A stretch of 45,989 nucleotides of DNA, from contig NZ_BCNS01000084.1 of NCBI RefSeq assembly GCF_001528745.1, positions 1-45,989 on the forward strand. The letters run 5' to 3'. The translations under genes and the position numbers were made by a program. Positions 33,204-42,364 of this stretch are shown piece by piece. Under the pieces are notes generated by a model. That model was not told where the DNA came from and searched no databases. It saw only the letters and a list, made by a program, of their open reading frames with translations. Numbering within the stretch: position 1 is the first letter of the stretch; each line of letters starts with the position of its first letter. Origin of the DNA: Marinobacterium profundum. Lineage in GTDB: Bacteria > Pseudomonadota > Gammaproteobacteria > Pseudomonadales > Balneatricaceae.

Positions 33204-33503
33204 TCAGTAACCCAGTCGCGCCATCTCGGCCTGGAAGCTGTCGGTGCTCCAGAGCGCCGAAGCTTCGGTGCGTGATCCCCGTGCGTTGAGCGCGGCAACC
33301 AGCTCATCAAGCTCCACCACACCCGTGGTGAAAACAGCTTCAAGGTGGGCTACCAGCGCCTCTTCGTAGCGGCTCGGCTCGCGGTGGCGGGTCTGCCAGA
33401 CGATGTTCTGAGTACGGCCCGGCACCTGGATGTTATTGATGCCAGCCAGGGTGTTGGGCTCATTCCGGAACCAGGTGGCAAGTTTGGGGTTGTACTCGGT
33501 CAT
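33204..33503 (-). CDS. Small recombinase-like helix-turn-helix protein of a Rieske operon
   Basis: A 99-aa protein beginning MTEYNPKLATWFRNEPNTLAG and ending ...FQAEMARLGY. The middle (RHREPSRYEEALVAHLEAVF...GVVELDELVAALNARG) resembles the small family named recombinase-like HTH; this is recalled, not searched. It has a clear GAGGAG ribosome site and lies between the Rieske ferredoxin (11-nt gap) and oxygenase (19-nt gap). It may be a small structural or accessory subunit of the oxygenase rather than a DNA-binding protein. The gene itself is well supported; the function is unknown. Confidence 0.8.
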   Translation of the reverse strand: MTEYNPKLATWFRNEPNTLAGINNIQVPGRTQNIVWQTRHREPSRYEEALVAHLEAVFTTGVVELDELVAALNARGSRTEASALWSTDSFQAEMARLGY

Positions 33504-33514
33504 GGTGCGTCTCC

Positions 33515-33823
33515 TCAGACCAGTTGCAGCTGAATGTCGTCGCCTTCAACCCGCAACGGATAGGTGTTCAGGTTGCGACAGCCTGGGCCGCTTTCCAGCT
33601 TGCCGGTGGGAATATCGAAAATCGCTTCATGCAACGGACATTCGACGGTGCGGCCTTCAACGAATCCCTGGGTCAGCAATGCATAGGCATGGGGGCAGAT
33701 ATCGTCGATGGCATAGAAGCCATCCTCCACCTTGAACACACCCAGCGCCTTGTCCTGGACCTTGACTGAAAACGGGCTGTCTTCCGATACCTGCCCCACT
33801 TTGCAAACTGACACCCAGCTCAT
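33515..33823 (-). CDS. Rieske [2Fe-2S] ferredoxin
   Basis: A 102-aa BphA3-type ferredoxin carrying electrons from the FAD reductase to the terminal oxygenase. Cluster ligands are Cys43 and His45 (CPHAYALLTQG) and Cys62 and His65 (ECPLHEAIFD), with the usual 16-residue spacing. The ATG at 33823 has GAGG about 9 nt upstream; a GTG three codons earlier is less likely. It is the first gene of the 13-gene minus-strand operon, with two AT-rich 15-bp boxes directly upstream. Confidence 0.93.
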   Translation of the reverse strand: MSWVSVCKVGQVSEDSPFSVKVQDKALGVFKVEDGFYAIDDICPHAYALLTQGFVEGRTVECPLHEAIFDIPTGKLESGPGCRNLNTYPLRVEGDDIQLQLV

Positions 33824-33837
33824 CGCGACCACCTCAT

Positions 33838-33852
33838 GTTTTATATATAAAC
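33838..33852. promoter_or_regulatory. IclR-type box 1 of the Rieske operon
   Basis: GTTTTATATATAAAC, an imperfect palindrome 15 bp upstream of the ferredoxin start. It matches 14 of 15 bases of the box over the IclR1 start at 13626. Confidence 0.5.
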
Positions 33853-33856
33853 ACTC

Positions 33857-33871
33857 GTCTTATATGCGAAC
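33857..33871. promoter_or_regulatory. IclR-type box 2 of the Rieske operon
   Basis: GTCTTATATGCGAAC, 19 bp from box 1 (centre to centre). It shares 12 of 15 positions with GTTTTATATATGAAC at 13626. Two boxes about two helical turns apart are common for IclR control. Confidence 0.45.
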
Positions 33872-34389
33872 AGAGATTACCGCCACTCAAAAACCAAGTC
33901 AACCCCACATGAAAAACAGGGCAATAGCTCTCAACTGCGCCATAAAAACCAACAGAAAAGAAAAAATATCTGTAAAAACAATATATTAAAAAAGAAATTA
34001 TCAATTAAGGCGGCATATTCCAGACACAGTGATTCCGCCCCTTTTGGCAAGACAGGGGCAGAGGCCGAACCGGAAAAAGAGGATAACGAACGGAAAAACA
34101 AGAATTTTTACTCAAATATGATTTTCATACTCGAACATAAAAAATTAATCCCGTTTCCGACGTTCAGGTCACAGGGGCCGTTCACTGGCGGCGAGACACG
34201 GCAGAGACGCATCAGATTCGCGGGCTAGATGAAATAACATTCCGGAGCCCAGATGAAAAACCAGACGGGATCAGTGGTGGCCGAGGCGGACATCAATTTG
34301 TGTGAAGGTTGGAGATATTGCAGCACAGACGCGACAGCGCCCAATGAATCACTTAAGGAAAAGAACGCAGAAGAAAGGAGCAAACCCAT

Positions 34390-34411
34390 GGCGGCTCATA
34401 AAAGAGCCGCC
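34390..34411 (-). terminator. Hairpin after the IclR2 gene
   Basis: An 8-bp stem GGCGGCTC / GAGCCGCC with a 6-nt loop, 15 nt past the IclR2 stop. There is no proper T-run, so it is a weak terminator candidate. Confidence 0.5.
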
Positions 34412-34425
34412 ACCGGTTCTGGAAA

Positions 34426-35214
34426 TCAAAACTGGGAAGAGTGCAGACTCAGCGTACGGGACAGATCCTGCGCGGCCTTGACGACCTCATCCCGGATACG
34501 GCCGTCGAACTCGTCCCGGGACAGGCTGCCCAGCGGGCAACTCACGGAAACCGCGGCAACGATACGCCGGTCATCCACACTGAAAACCGGTGCTACACAG
34601 GCCGCCATGCCGGGATTAAAATGCCCCCAGGCGATGGCTGCATCCTTGCCGCGGTAACTGCGCACCCGCTCCAGCAAGGCCTCGGGCGTGGCGGGCGTCG
34701 CTTCCGTGAAGCGATCGAAGCTGAAATCCTGGTACAGCTCCACAATCGCCTCATCCGACAGGGTCGAGAGCATCAGCTGCCCGGTGACAGTGGCGTGGGC
34801 CGGCCAGCGGGTCCCCACCGATACGGTACTGGTGAAAGGCCCGGTGGCCTGGAAGCAGTCGACAATCACGGTATTGCGCCCGTCGCGAATTAGCAGCTGG
34901 CTCGCCAGGGTTGTCTGGTTGCGAAGATGCTCCAGAATCGGACGCGACGGCTCCAGCAGTTCAAGGCTGGAGAGATATTGAAAACCCAGATCCAGAATAC
35001 GCGAGCTCAGGGTATAGCGATTACTGTCGCCAATGCGGCGCAGAAAACCACAGTGTTCGAGGGTATAAACGAGCCTGAAGGTACTGGAACGATTCACTCC
35101 AATCGCCTCTGCCAATTCAGTTATAGATACTTCCCTGTTGGTTTTGCTGAACTGCTGCAGCACAGCCAGCCCCCTGACCAGACCCGGGACTATATAACGG
35201 TCATCTGTTTCCAT
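34426..35214 (-). CDS. IclR-family regulator 2
   Basis: A 262-aa IclR regulator starting METDDRYIVPGLVRGLAVL. It has an N-terminal HTH (about 10-72; NRSSTFRLVYTLEHCGFL) and a C-terminal effector domain (LLIRDGRNTVIVDCF..., AWGHFNPGMAACVAPVF). It is a paralogue of regulator 1 at 13635. The frame is open to 35421, but the family start fits the ATG at 35214, which has only a weak ribosome site. It lies immediately upstream of, and in the same direction as, the Rieske operon and is divergent from the NCS1 transporter, so it could control either. The aromatic ring-degradation operon is the more usual IclR target. Confidence 0.9.
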   Translation of the reverse strand: METDDRYIVPGLVRGLAVLQQFSKTNREVSITELAEAIGVNRSSTFRLVYTLEHCGFLRRIGDSNRYTLSSRILDLGFQYLSSLELLEPSRPILEHLRNQTTLASQLLIRDGRNTVIVDCFQATGPFTSTVSVGTRWPAHATVTGQLMLSTLSDEAIVELYQDFSFDRFTEATPATPEALLERVRSYRGKDAAIAWGHFNPGMAACVAPVFSVDDRRIVAAVSVSCPLGSLSRDEFDGRIRDEVVKAAQDLSRTLSLHSSQF

Positions 35215-35764
35215 GATCTGTCTGTACCCACTGCGAACACTGCCAAAACGACCTGCGATTGGATCACGCGCCCCTGAAGCTGTCAATTGACGCCCCCTTG
35301 ATGGCTTGGCATCAATAAGCGGAAACTCTATTTTTGACCTTTTGGGAAAATTATCTTGCCCGGTCAGTTTCCAGGTTATATATTGACCAAAAGGTAAAAC
35401 AACAATAACAAACAACACCAAGGCCTAGCGTCCGATTAACCGGAGTTACACCGGAACCGGATACACACCCAGGCCCGCCAAGACGGAGACAGGATCGTGT
35501 TCAGAACCTTATACCGCACCGCAAGTCTGCTGCCCGCTCACTACATCCAGAGCAGCATCCATAGCCCCAACCGCATCCGTAATCCTGCGCCGCCCGACAC
35601 TGCCTGGCACAGCAAGCTGATAGCTGCACCTGGCGATTGTCAGATAATGTCCAGCACCGCGCACTGAGCAACATTCGCAAACCCCGACTTCCGAGCGATA
35701 CCCGGCTGCCAGGCTGTGCCCAGACGGCACCGGTAATACTTATAACAAAAAAAGAGGATGCATT
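35215..35764. other. Divergent regulatory region IclR2 / NCS1 transporter
   Basis: A 550-nt gap. It holds a 15-bp palindrome at 35374-35388 and an inverted pair CCTTTTGG (35338-35345) / CCAAAAGG (35387-35394), each preceded by TTGA. A long leader precedes the transporter, whose ribosome site is AGAGGATGCATT. A 57-codon plus-strand frame (35497-35667) has a fair ribosome site but no recognisable content. Confidence 0.55.
35374..35388. promoter_or_regulatory. Candidate IclR2 box
   Basis: GGTTATATATTGACC, an imperfect 15-bp palindrome with arms GGT / ACC and a TATATAT-like core. It lies 160 bp upstream of the IclR2 start and is related in layout to the boxes at 13626 and 33838. Confidence 0.35.
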
Positions 35765-37267
35765 ATGAGTACCGAGTCTCCCCGTACCTCAACCGCCGTC
35801 CAGGTAGGTGAGTTCTACGAACTCAATACCGGCCCAGACGTGCGCAACAGTGCACACTATAACGAGGATATAGCCCCCACCAGAATCAGCGAACGTACCT
35901 GGTCGACCTGGAACGTCGCGGCGCTTTGGGTCGGCATGGCCATTTGCGTACCCACCTATACCCTGGGCGGCGTGCTCACCGCCTACTTTGGGCTGTCGGT
36001 ATCCGAAGCCCTGATCACCATCCTGCTGGCCAACGTAGTGGTACTGATTCCGCTGACACTGAATGCCTACGCGGGCACCAAGTTCGGCATCCCCTTTCCG
36101 GTGTTGCTGCGCTCCTCCTTCGGTATTCTGGGCTCCAACATCCCCTGTATGATTCGCGCCCTGGTAGCCTGTGGCTGGTTCGGTATCCAGACACTGTTCG
36201 GCGGCGTGGCCATCCATATCCTCTTCTCGACGCTGATTCCCGGCTGGGAGAGCCTGGGCGGTACCGGCGAGGTGATCGGCTTCTTCATGTTCCTGGTGAT
36301 GAACCTGTTTATCGTTATCAAGGGATCAGAATCCATCAAGATCCTGGAAACCCTGTCCGCACCGCTGCTGCTGGGTGTGAGCATAGGCCTGATGATGTGG
36401 GCCATGCCCCAGGTATCCATGACAGAGCTGCTGGCCATCCCGGCCAACAGACCCGAAGGCGCGTCTTTCTGGGGTTACTTCTTCGGTGGTCTCACCGCCA
36501 TGGTGGGTTTCTGGGCCACGCTGTCACTGAATATTCCGGACTTCAGCCGCTACGTTAAATCACAGAAGGACCAGATCGCCGGCCAGATTATAGGCCTGCC
36601 CCTGACCATGCTGTTCTTTGCATCGCTCGGCGTTATCCTCACCGCCGCCTCCACGGGTCTGGTGGGCGAAACCATTTCGGACCCGGTCAACCTGATCGGC
36701 AAGATCGACAGCCCCTTCTGGGTCGTGATCGCCATGATCATGATCATCATCGCAACCCTGTCCACCAACACCGCGGCCAATATCGTCTCGCCGACCAACG
36801 ATTTTCAGAACATAGCTCCCAAGAAGATTAACCAGACCCGCGGCGTGCTGCTGACCGGTGCCCTGGGCATATTGCTGATGGGCTGGGAGCTGCTGAAAAA
36901 ACTCGGTGTGATCGAGTCCGATGTCAGTGTCGAGGCCATGTATACCGGCTGGTTGCTGGGCTACTCCAGTCTGCTGGGGCCTATTGCCGGCATCATGATC
37001 GTCGATTATTTCATTATCAAACGTCAGTTCCTCAACCTGCCTGAACTGTACAAGACCCATGGCATCTACAGCGGCTTTAACCCCGCCGGCCTTACTGCCT
37101 TTGGCATACCGGTGGCGCTGACGCTGTTTGCCATCAGCACCGGCTACCTGAACTGGTTCTATCAGTACGGCTGGTTTACCGGTTCCATTCTCGGCGGCCT
37201 GATCTACTGGATTGCAGCCAGCAAGCAGACTGCGCCCGTCACCCAGGGCCTGGCCCAGGGTAACTGA
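35765..37267 (+). CDS. NCS1-family nucleobase/hydantoin/allantoin transporter
   Basis: A 500-aa, 12-TM cation symporter. The N-terminus SERTWSTWNVAALWVGMAI and the GIPFPVLLRSSFGILG segment are typical NCS1 motifs. So are SLNIPDFSRYVKSQKDQIAGQ (about residue 255) and NTAANIVSPTNDFQNI (about 340). Family members import uracil, thymine, allantoin or 5-substituted hydantoins. It precedes a dihydropyrimidinase/hydantoinase by 106 nt, so a dihydropyrimidine, uracil or hydantoin is the likely substrate. Confidence 0.93.
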   Translation: MSTESPRTSTAVQVGEFYELNTGPDVRNSAHYNEDIAPTRISERTWSTWNVAALWVGMAICVPTYTLGGVLTAYFGLSVSEALITILLANVVVLIPLTLNAYAGTKFGIPFPVLLRSSFGILGSNIPCMIRALVACGWFGIQTLFGGVAIHILFSTLIPGWESLGGTGEVIGFFMFLVMNLFIVIKGSESIKILETLSAPLLLGVSIGLMMWAMPQVSMTELLAIPANRPEGASFWGYFFGGLTAMVGFWATLSLNIPDFSRYVKSQKDQIAGQIIGLPLTMLFFASLGVILTAASTGLVGETISDPVNLIGKIDSPFWVVIAMIMIIIATLSTNTAANIVSPTNDFQNIAPKKINQTRGVLLTGALGILLMGWELLKKLGVIESDVSVEAMYTGWLLGYSSLLGPIAGIMIVDYFIIKRQFLNLPELYKTHGIYSGFNPAGLTAFGIPVALTLFAISTGYLNWFYQYGWFTGSILGGLIYWIAASKQTAPVTQGLAQGN

Positions 37268-37277
37268 AGCCAGATGA

Positions 37278-38816
<1,539 letters not shown>

Positions 38817-38832
38817 TACAAGGAGAGCAGCT

Positions 38833-39276
38833 ATGAACTGGCTGGGAATCCCGCTGACACTGCTGGCCGGCGGCATGCTGGCGCTGCAGATCGGCGTCAA
38901 CAGCACCCTGGCCCGCAATGCCGGTTCCGCCCTCTGGGCGTCCGGTGCCTCCTTTGTCATCGGCAGCCTCGCCCTTGTACTCTGCTACATAGGTCTGCGA
39001 CTGCCCTGGCCGGGCTTGGAGGCATTGCGCGCAGCACCCGCCTGGTCCTGGACCGGAGGTCTGCTGGGTGCCTTTTATGTGACTACCCTGATCATTTTTG
39101 CGCCGCGTATAGGCGCAACTCTTGCGCTGGCACTGGTCATCGCCGGCCAGCTGACCGGCGCCCTGCTGCTGGATCGCTTCGGTCTGTTCGGCTTTGCCCC
39201 ACAGGCCATTACCCCCGGACGCCTGGCTGGTGTGGCACTGATACTCACAGGTGCTCTGCTGATCCGCCGCTTTTAA
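38833..39276 (+). CDS. DMT-superfamily YdcZ/DUF606 membrane protein
   Basis: A 147-aa protein with about five hydrophobic helices. The opening PLTLLAGGMLALQIGVNSTLARNAGSALWASGASFVIGS matches the DUF606/YdcZ half-size EamA-like family. Members are small inner-membrane transporters of unknown substrate. It follows dihydropyrimidinase by 16 nt with GGAGA before its ATG, so it is part of that operon. It might export or exchange a pyrimidine breakdown product (inference). Confidence 0.87.
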   Translation: MNWLGIPLTLLAGGMLALQIGVNSTLARNAGSALWASGASFVIGSLALVLCYIGLRLPWPGLEALRAAPAWSWTGGLLGAFYVTTLIIFAPRIGATLALALVIAGQLTGALLLDRFGLFGFAPQAITPGRLAGVALILTGALLIRRF

Positions 39277-39570
39277 TAACTCGCCTGCAGTACCCTGCTG
39301 AGGCCACCCCAAAGACGGGCGGGATGAACTCTGCGCCCGTGCACCCCGCCGCTCCGCCCCATCTGCCTTCGAACCCATAGGAATTGCAACATAAACCTTA
39401 AATATCAATTACTTATAAAACAATTCCGGCGTTAATCCCCCGCTACTCGCCAACCAGTCGACTGCCAAGCCACTGCTATACTTAGAGCTGGCAAGCGTAT
39501 TCATCCTTAGCCAACGACTGCATAACATTCGAGATCTGGAGGTCTCAGTCCTAACCGCTGGAGGTGTTTC

Positions 39571-40125
39571 ATGAACCGGCACTATTACATCAGTGACAAT
39601 CTTGACGAGCTTGAGTCCGTCGAGCACGAGCTGGAAGCCAAAGGTATCAGCACGGAACAAATCCATGTGCTGAGCGATAACGAAGCCGCAGTCGAGCAGC
39701 ACCAGCTGCCGAAAGTAGCCTCGTTCCTGAAACAGGATATAGTGCACTCCAGTGAAATAGGCGCCGCTATAGGCGTTGTACTGGCCGCACTGCTACTGGG
39801 AGCCGCTTACGGAATGGGCTGGACTGAAACCGCCGCAGGCTGGGTTCCCTTCGCCTTCCTGGCAGTTGTCCTGCTGGGTTTTTGCACTTGGGAAGGCGGC
39901 TTCCTGGGCCTGCAGGAACCCAACACGCACTTCCGGCGCTTCAAACGCCTCCTAAAGCGCGGCAAGCATGTCTTTTTCGTTGATGTTGAACCTAATCAGG
40001 AAGAAATTCTGGATCAGGTAGTGAAACAGCATCCACGCCTGAAAGTCGCCGGCACCGGCGATGGCGCACCGCACTGGGTAATCACCTGGCTGCAAAAATG
40101 GCATCAGTTCAAGCGCGCCATCTAG
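39571..40125 (+). CDS. Two-TM hypothetical protein with glycine-rich membrane segment
   Basis: A 184-aa protein: a soluble N-terminal alpha/beta part (residues 1-60, starting MNRHYYISDNLDELESVEHELEAKG), two hydrophobic segments (about 63-85 and 93-112) rich in Gly/Ala, and a C-terminal cytosolic part with HVFFVDVEPNQEEILDQVV. The layout resembles the general-stress/DUF1269-like membrane proteins sometimes annotated as NAD/FAD-utilising cell-division proteins. No catalytic motif is visible. A strong GGAGG ribosome site and a TATACT -10 candidate near 39477 suggest its own promoter. Function unknown. Confidence 0.82.
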   Translation: MNRHYYISDNLDELESVEHELEAKGISTEQIHVLSDNEAAVEQHQLPKVASFLKQDIVHSSEIGAAIGVVLAALLLGAAYGMGWTETAAGWVPFAFLAVVLLGFCTWEGGFLGLQEPNTHFRRFKRLLKRGKHVFFVDVEPNQEEILDQVVKQHPRLKVAGTGDGAPHWVITWLQKWHQFKRAI

Positions 40126-40132
40126 CAAGAAA

Positions 40133-40159
40133 GCAGCGGGGGCGACGCTCCCCCGCTGC
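40133..40159. terminator. Strong hairpin after the two-TM protein gene
   Basis: A 10-bp perfect stem GCAGCGGGGG / CCCCCGCTGC with a 7-nt loop, 7 nt past the stop. No T-run follows on the plus strand, so termination is uncertain. Confidence 0.55.
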
Positions 40160-40184
40160 ACTGCACAGATCGTCTCAGACCGAC

Positions 40185-40415
40185 TGTGGAAAAGCCCTGC
40201 ACAAGTTTTAACGATAGCAGTATCGATGTCCCTTTCGGAGCATTTTTCCACTGCACAGTGCAGATACTGTGCACCGGGCCAGATCCCTTTAACTGCGGGA
40301 TCTATCGCCAAGTGCACGGAGCTTACACACAGACTACCCACAACCTTGCCCAGCGCTTTTGTGGATGAAATACACAAACAATTCGCATTAATTTATACAT
40401 AAGCAGTTATCCACA
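40185..40415. promoter_or_regulatory. Cluster of DnaA-box-like 9-mers
   Basis: TTATCCACA (perfect) at 40407-40415; TGTGGAAAA at 40185-40193 (TTTTCCACA on minus); TTTTCCACT at 40244-40252; TGTGGATGA at 40360-40368 (TCATCCACA on minus). Four sites within 231 bp next to an AT-rich stretch is more than expected by chance. DnaA binding is inference. Confidence 0.45.
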
Positions 40416-40576
40416 ACCACCTCCAATACAAGCTGTCATAGCATGCGCGCGGCAGCCTCTCCTCTATACTTGGTTCAACGATCTGCAGCCGGCAAAGCAC
40501 TCCAGGCAGGCCGCCGGAAGCTGTGGGCTATTTTTCTCAAGCTCAGGGAATTTCAAACATCAGTGCAGGAGGCAGC

Positions 40577-41689
40577 ATGACGACAGAGGCACAGCCGTCG
40601 GATCTCTATTACGGCGATTACCTGCAGCTCGGGCGATTGCTCGGCGCCCAGGCACCGCTAAGTCGCCGTCAGGGTAACGAAGCCCATGACGAAATGCTGT
40701 TTATTATCGTGCACCAGGCTTATGAGCTCTGGTTTAGACAGATTCTGCATGAACTTGATGCGGTGCTGCGGGCTTTCGGGGAAGCCAGGCTCGATGAACG
40801 CCTACTGGCGGACATCTGCTCCAAGCTGGAACGGATCACCGTAATACAGCATCTGCTGGTCGAGCAGATCAGTGTAATCGAAACCATGGCGCCACAGGAT
40901 TTTCTGGAGTTTCGCGACCTGCTGGTGCCGGCCTCCGGCTTTCAAAGCCGGCAATTTCGGGCCATCGAGATAAAGCTCGGGCTAAGGGAACAGGATCGCA
41001 CCGCCTTCGACGCCTGTGCCTTCTATCAGCGTTTCAAGCCCGCCGATGCCGTTTACCTGCACAAGCTGCGCGCCGAGCCCAGCCTGTTCGACCGGGTCGA
41101 TGCCTGGCTGGCGCGCATGCCGTTCTTGCAGGACAAGCACTACGACTTCTGGTCCAGCTATCGCGACAGTATCGAGGCAAGCCTTGCATCTGACCGGCAG
41201 CTGATCGAAACGCACCCACTGCTCTCAGCCGACGACAAACAGCGCCAGTTGGTGCAACTGCTGCAAACCCGGCAGCAATTCGATTGCCTGTTTCTGCCAG
41301 AAGCCTACGAGTCACAACGGGCGCAAGATCTGGTACGACTGTCACACCGTGCCATTCAGGCAGCGCTCTTTATTTATCTGTACCGTGACGAGCCGCTGCT
41401 ACAACAGCCCTTTAGCTTGCTGAAACTGCTGGTGGAAGTGGATGAGCAACTGACCGCCTGGCGTTACCGCCATGCCCTGATGGTGCAGCGTATGCTTGGC
41501 CGTCGTATCGGCACCGGCGGCTCCTCCGGCCACGACTACCTGCGCACCAGCGCGGAGCGGACGCAGATATTTGGCGATTTTTTCAACCTCGCCTCCTACC
41601 TGCTGCCCCGCTCCAAACTGGCACCGCTGCCACCGGAACTGACTCAGCTGCTGGACTTTCATTTCAGCACCCTGCACCGCGACTTCTGA
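40577..41689 (+). CDS. kynA: Tryptophan 2,3-dioxygenase
   Basis: A heme dioxygenase opening the indole ring of L-tryptophan to N-formylkynurenine. The 370-aa protein shows YGDYLQLGRLLGAQ (11-24), NEAHDEMLFIIVHQAYELWF with the distal-pocket His46, the late helix AWRYRHALMVQRM with the proximal heme His, and the substrate-loop TGGSSGHDYLRTS. The ATG at 40577 has GGAGG upstream. It stands alone: no kynurenine formamidase or kynureninase is adjacent, so the rest of the kynurenine route must lie elsewhere. It is convergent with the GST gene 33 nt away. Confidence 0.92.
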   Translation: MTTEAQPSDLYYGDYLQLGRLLGAQAPLSRRQGNEAHDEMLFIIVHQAYELWFRQILHELDAVLRAFGEARLDERLLADICSKLERITVIQHLLVEQISVIETMAPQDFLEFRDLLVPASGFQSRQFRAIEIKLGLREQDRTAFDACAFYQRFKPADAVYLHKLRAEPSLFDRVDAWLARMPFLQDKHYDFWSSYRDSIEASLASDRQLIETHPLLSADDKQRQLVQLLQTRQQFDCLFLPEAYESQRAQDLVRLSHRAIQAALFIYLYRDEPLLQQPFSLLKLLVEVDEQLTAWRYRHALMVQRMLGRRIGTGGSSGHDYLRTSAERTQIFGDFFNLASYLLPRSKLAPLPPELTQLLDFHFSTLHRDF

Positions 41690-41722
41690 CGCCGATACTC
41701 GCTATAAAAAACACCAGTTTAC

Positions 41723-42364
41723 TCAGGCTGCCGCCGTGGCAACTGCTTGACCTTTCTCATAGGCACGTACGACAGCAGGCCGGGCCGCTATCCTGTCAAA
41801 CCAGCCCTTCAGATTCGGGTAGTCCTCCAGTTTTTGCCCTTGCCGCTCATGCCGCACTATCCAGGGATAGGCGGCAATATCAGCAATGGAGTAATCCCCG
41901 GCAATGAAGTCTCGCTGGGCAAGACGTTCATCGAGCACACTGTAGAGCCGCTTCGTCTCGTTAATAAAGCGGCGGGTCGCATAGGGAATGCGCTCCGGTG
42001 CATAGTGATTGAAGTGGTGGTTCTGCCCCAGCATCGGACCCAGCCCGCCAACCTGCCAGTAGAGCCATTGCAGCGCATCCAAACGCCCCCGGAGATCCGT
42101 AGCCAAGAGCTCTCCGGTTTTTTCCGCCAGATACTCAAGAATCGCGCCCGACTCGAAGATGGATAATGGCAGGCCACCGTCGGCCGGGGCATTATCAACA
42201 ATCACGGGCATCTTGTTGTTGGGGCCAATGCGCAAAAACTCAGGGGCGAACTGCTCATCCTTGTAAATGTTAACGGGTTTAATCCGGTACTCCAGCCCAG
42301 CTTCTTCCAGAAAGATCGTAATTTTGTGCCCGTTTGGCGTGGGCCAAAAATAGAGATCAATCAT
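41723..42364 (-). CDS. Glutathione S-transferase, YfcG/YghU (Nu) type
   Basis: A 213-aa GST. The thioredoxin-like N-domain carries TPNGHKITIFLEE (the TPNG motif of the Nu class replaces the usual Tyr/Ser site), NKMPVIVD with the cis-Pro, and FESGAILEYLAEKTG. The all-helical C-domain includes YSIADIAAYPWI. Nu-class enzymes reduce disulfides with glutathione. The ATG overlaps the stop of the upstream hydrolase (ATGA), so the last gene of a coupled three-gene operon is likely to act on the product of the monooxygenase and hydrolase. Confidence 0.9.
   Translation of the reverse strand: MIDLYFWPTPNGHKITIFLEEAGLEYRIKPVNIYKDEQFAPEFLRIGPNNKMPVIVDNAPADGGLPLSIFESGAILEYLAEKTGELLATDLRGRLDALQWLYWQVGGLGPMLGQNHHFNHYAPERIPYATRRFINETKRLYSVLDERLAQRDFIAGDYSIADIAAYPWIVRHERQGQKLEDYPNLKGWFDRIAARPAVVRAYEKGQAVATAAA

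Larger units (their letters stand above)
33824..34425. other. Promoter region of the Rieske operon and IclR2 3' region
   Basis: A 602-nt AT-rich gap. It contains two candidate regulator boxes next to the ferredoxin gene (33838-33871) and the hairpin at 34390-34411 after IclR2. A 134-codon plus-strand frame at 34253 runs into the IclR gene and is not supported. Confidence 0.6.
40126..40576. other. Non-coding region with DnaA-box-like cluster
   Basis: A 451-nt gap without a supported gene. It contains the hairpin at 40133-40159, the 13-bp palindrome CTGCACAGTGCAG at 40251-40263, several DnaA-box-like 9-mers and an AT-rich tract (40370-40402), followed by the promoter side of the dioxygenase gene. 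Confidence 0.6.

Noticed and set aside
33185-33343. N-terminal extension of the Rieske oxygenase
   Set aside because: It would overlap the 99-aa gene in another frame; the GTG at 33184 has a good ribosome site and gives the normal family N-terminus.
34253-34657. Plus-strand frame of 134 codons
   Set aside because: Its second half is antisense to the IclR2 C-terminus; the first half has no ribosome site or recognisable motif.
35497-35667. 57-codon frame starting with GTG in the NCS1 leader
   Set aside because: It has a fair ribosome site but no recognisable sequence or codon bias; a leader peptide cannot be supported from one sequence.
40126-40576. Chromosomal origin of replication
   Set aside because: No dnaA, dnaN, mnmG or rep gene nearby and only four boxes, two with mismatches; kept only as a DnaA-box cluster.
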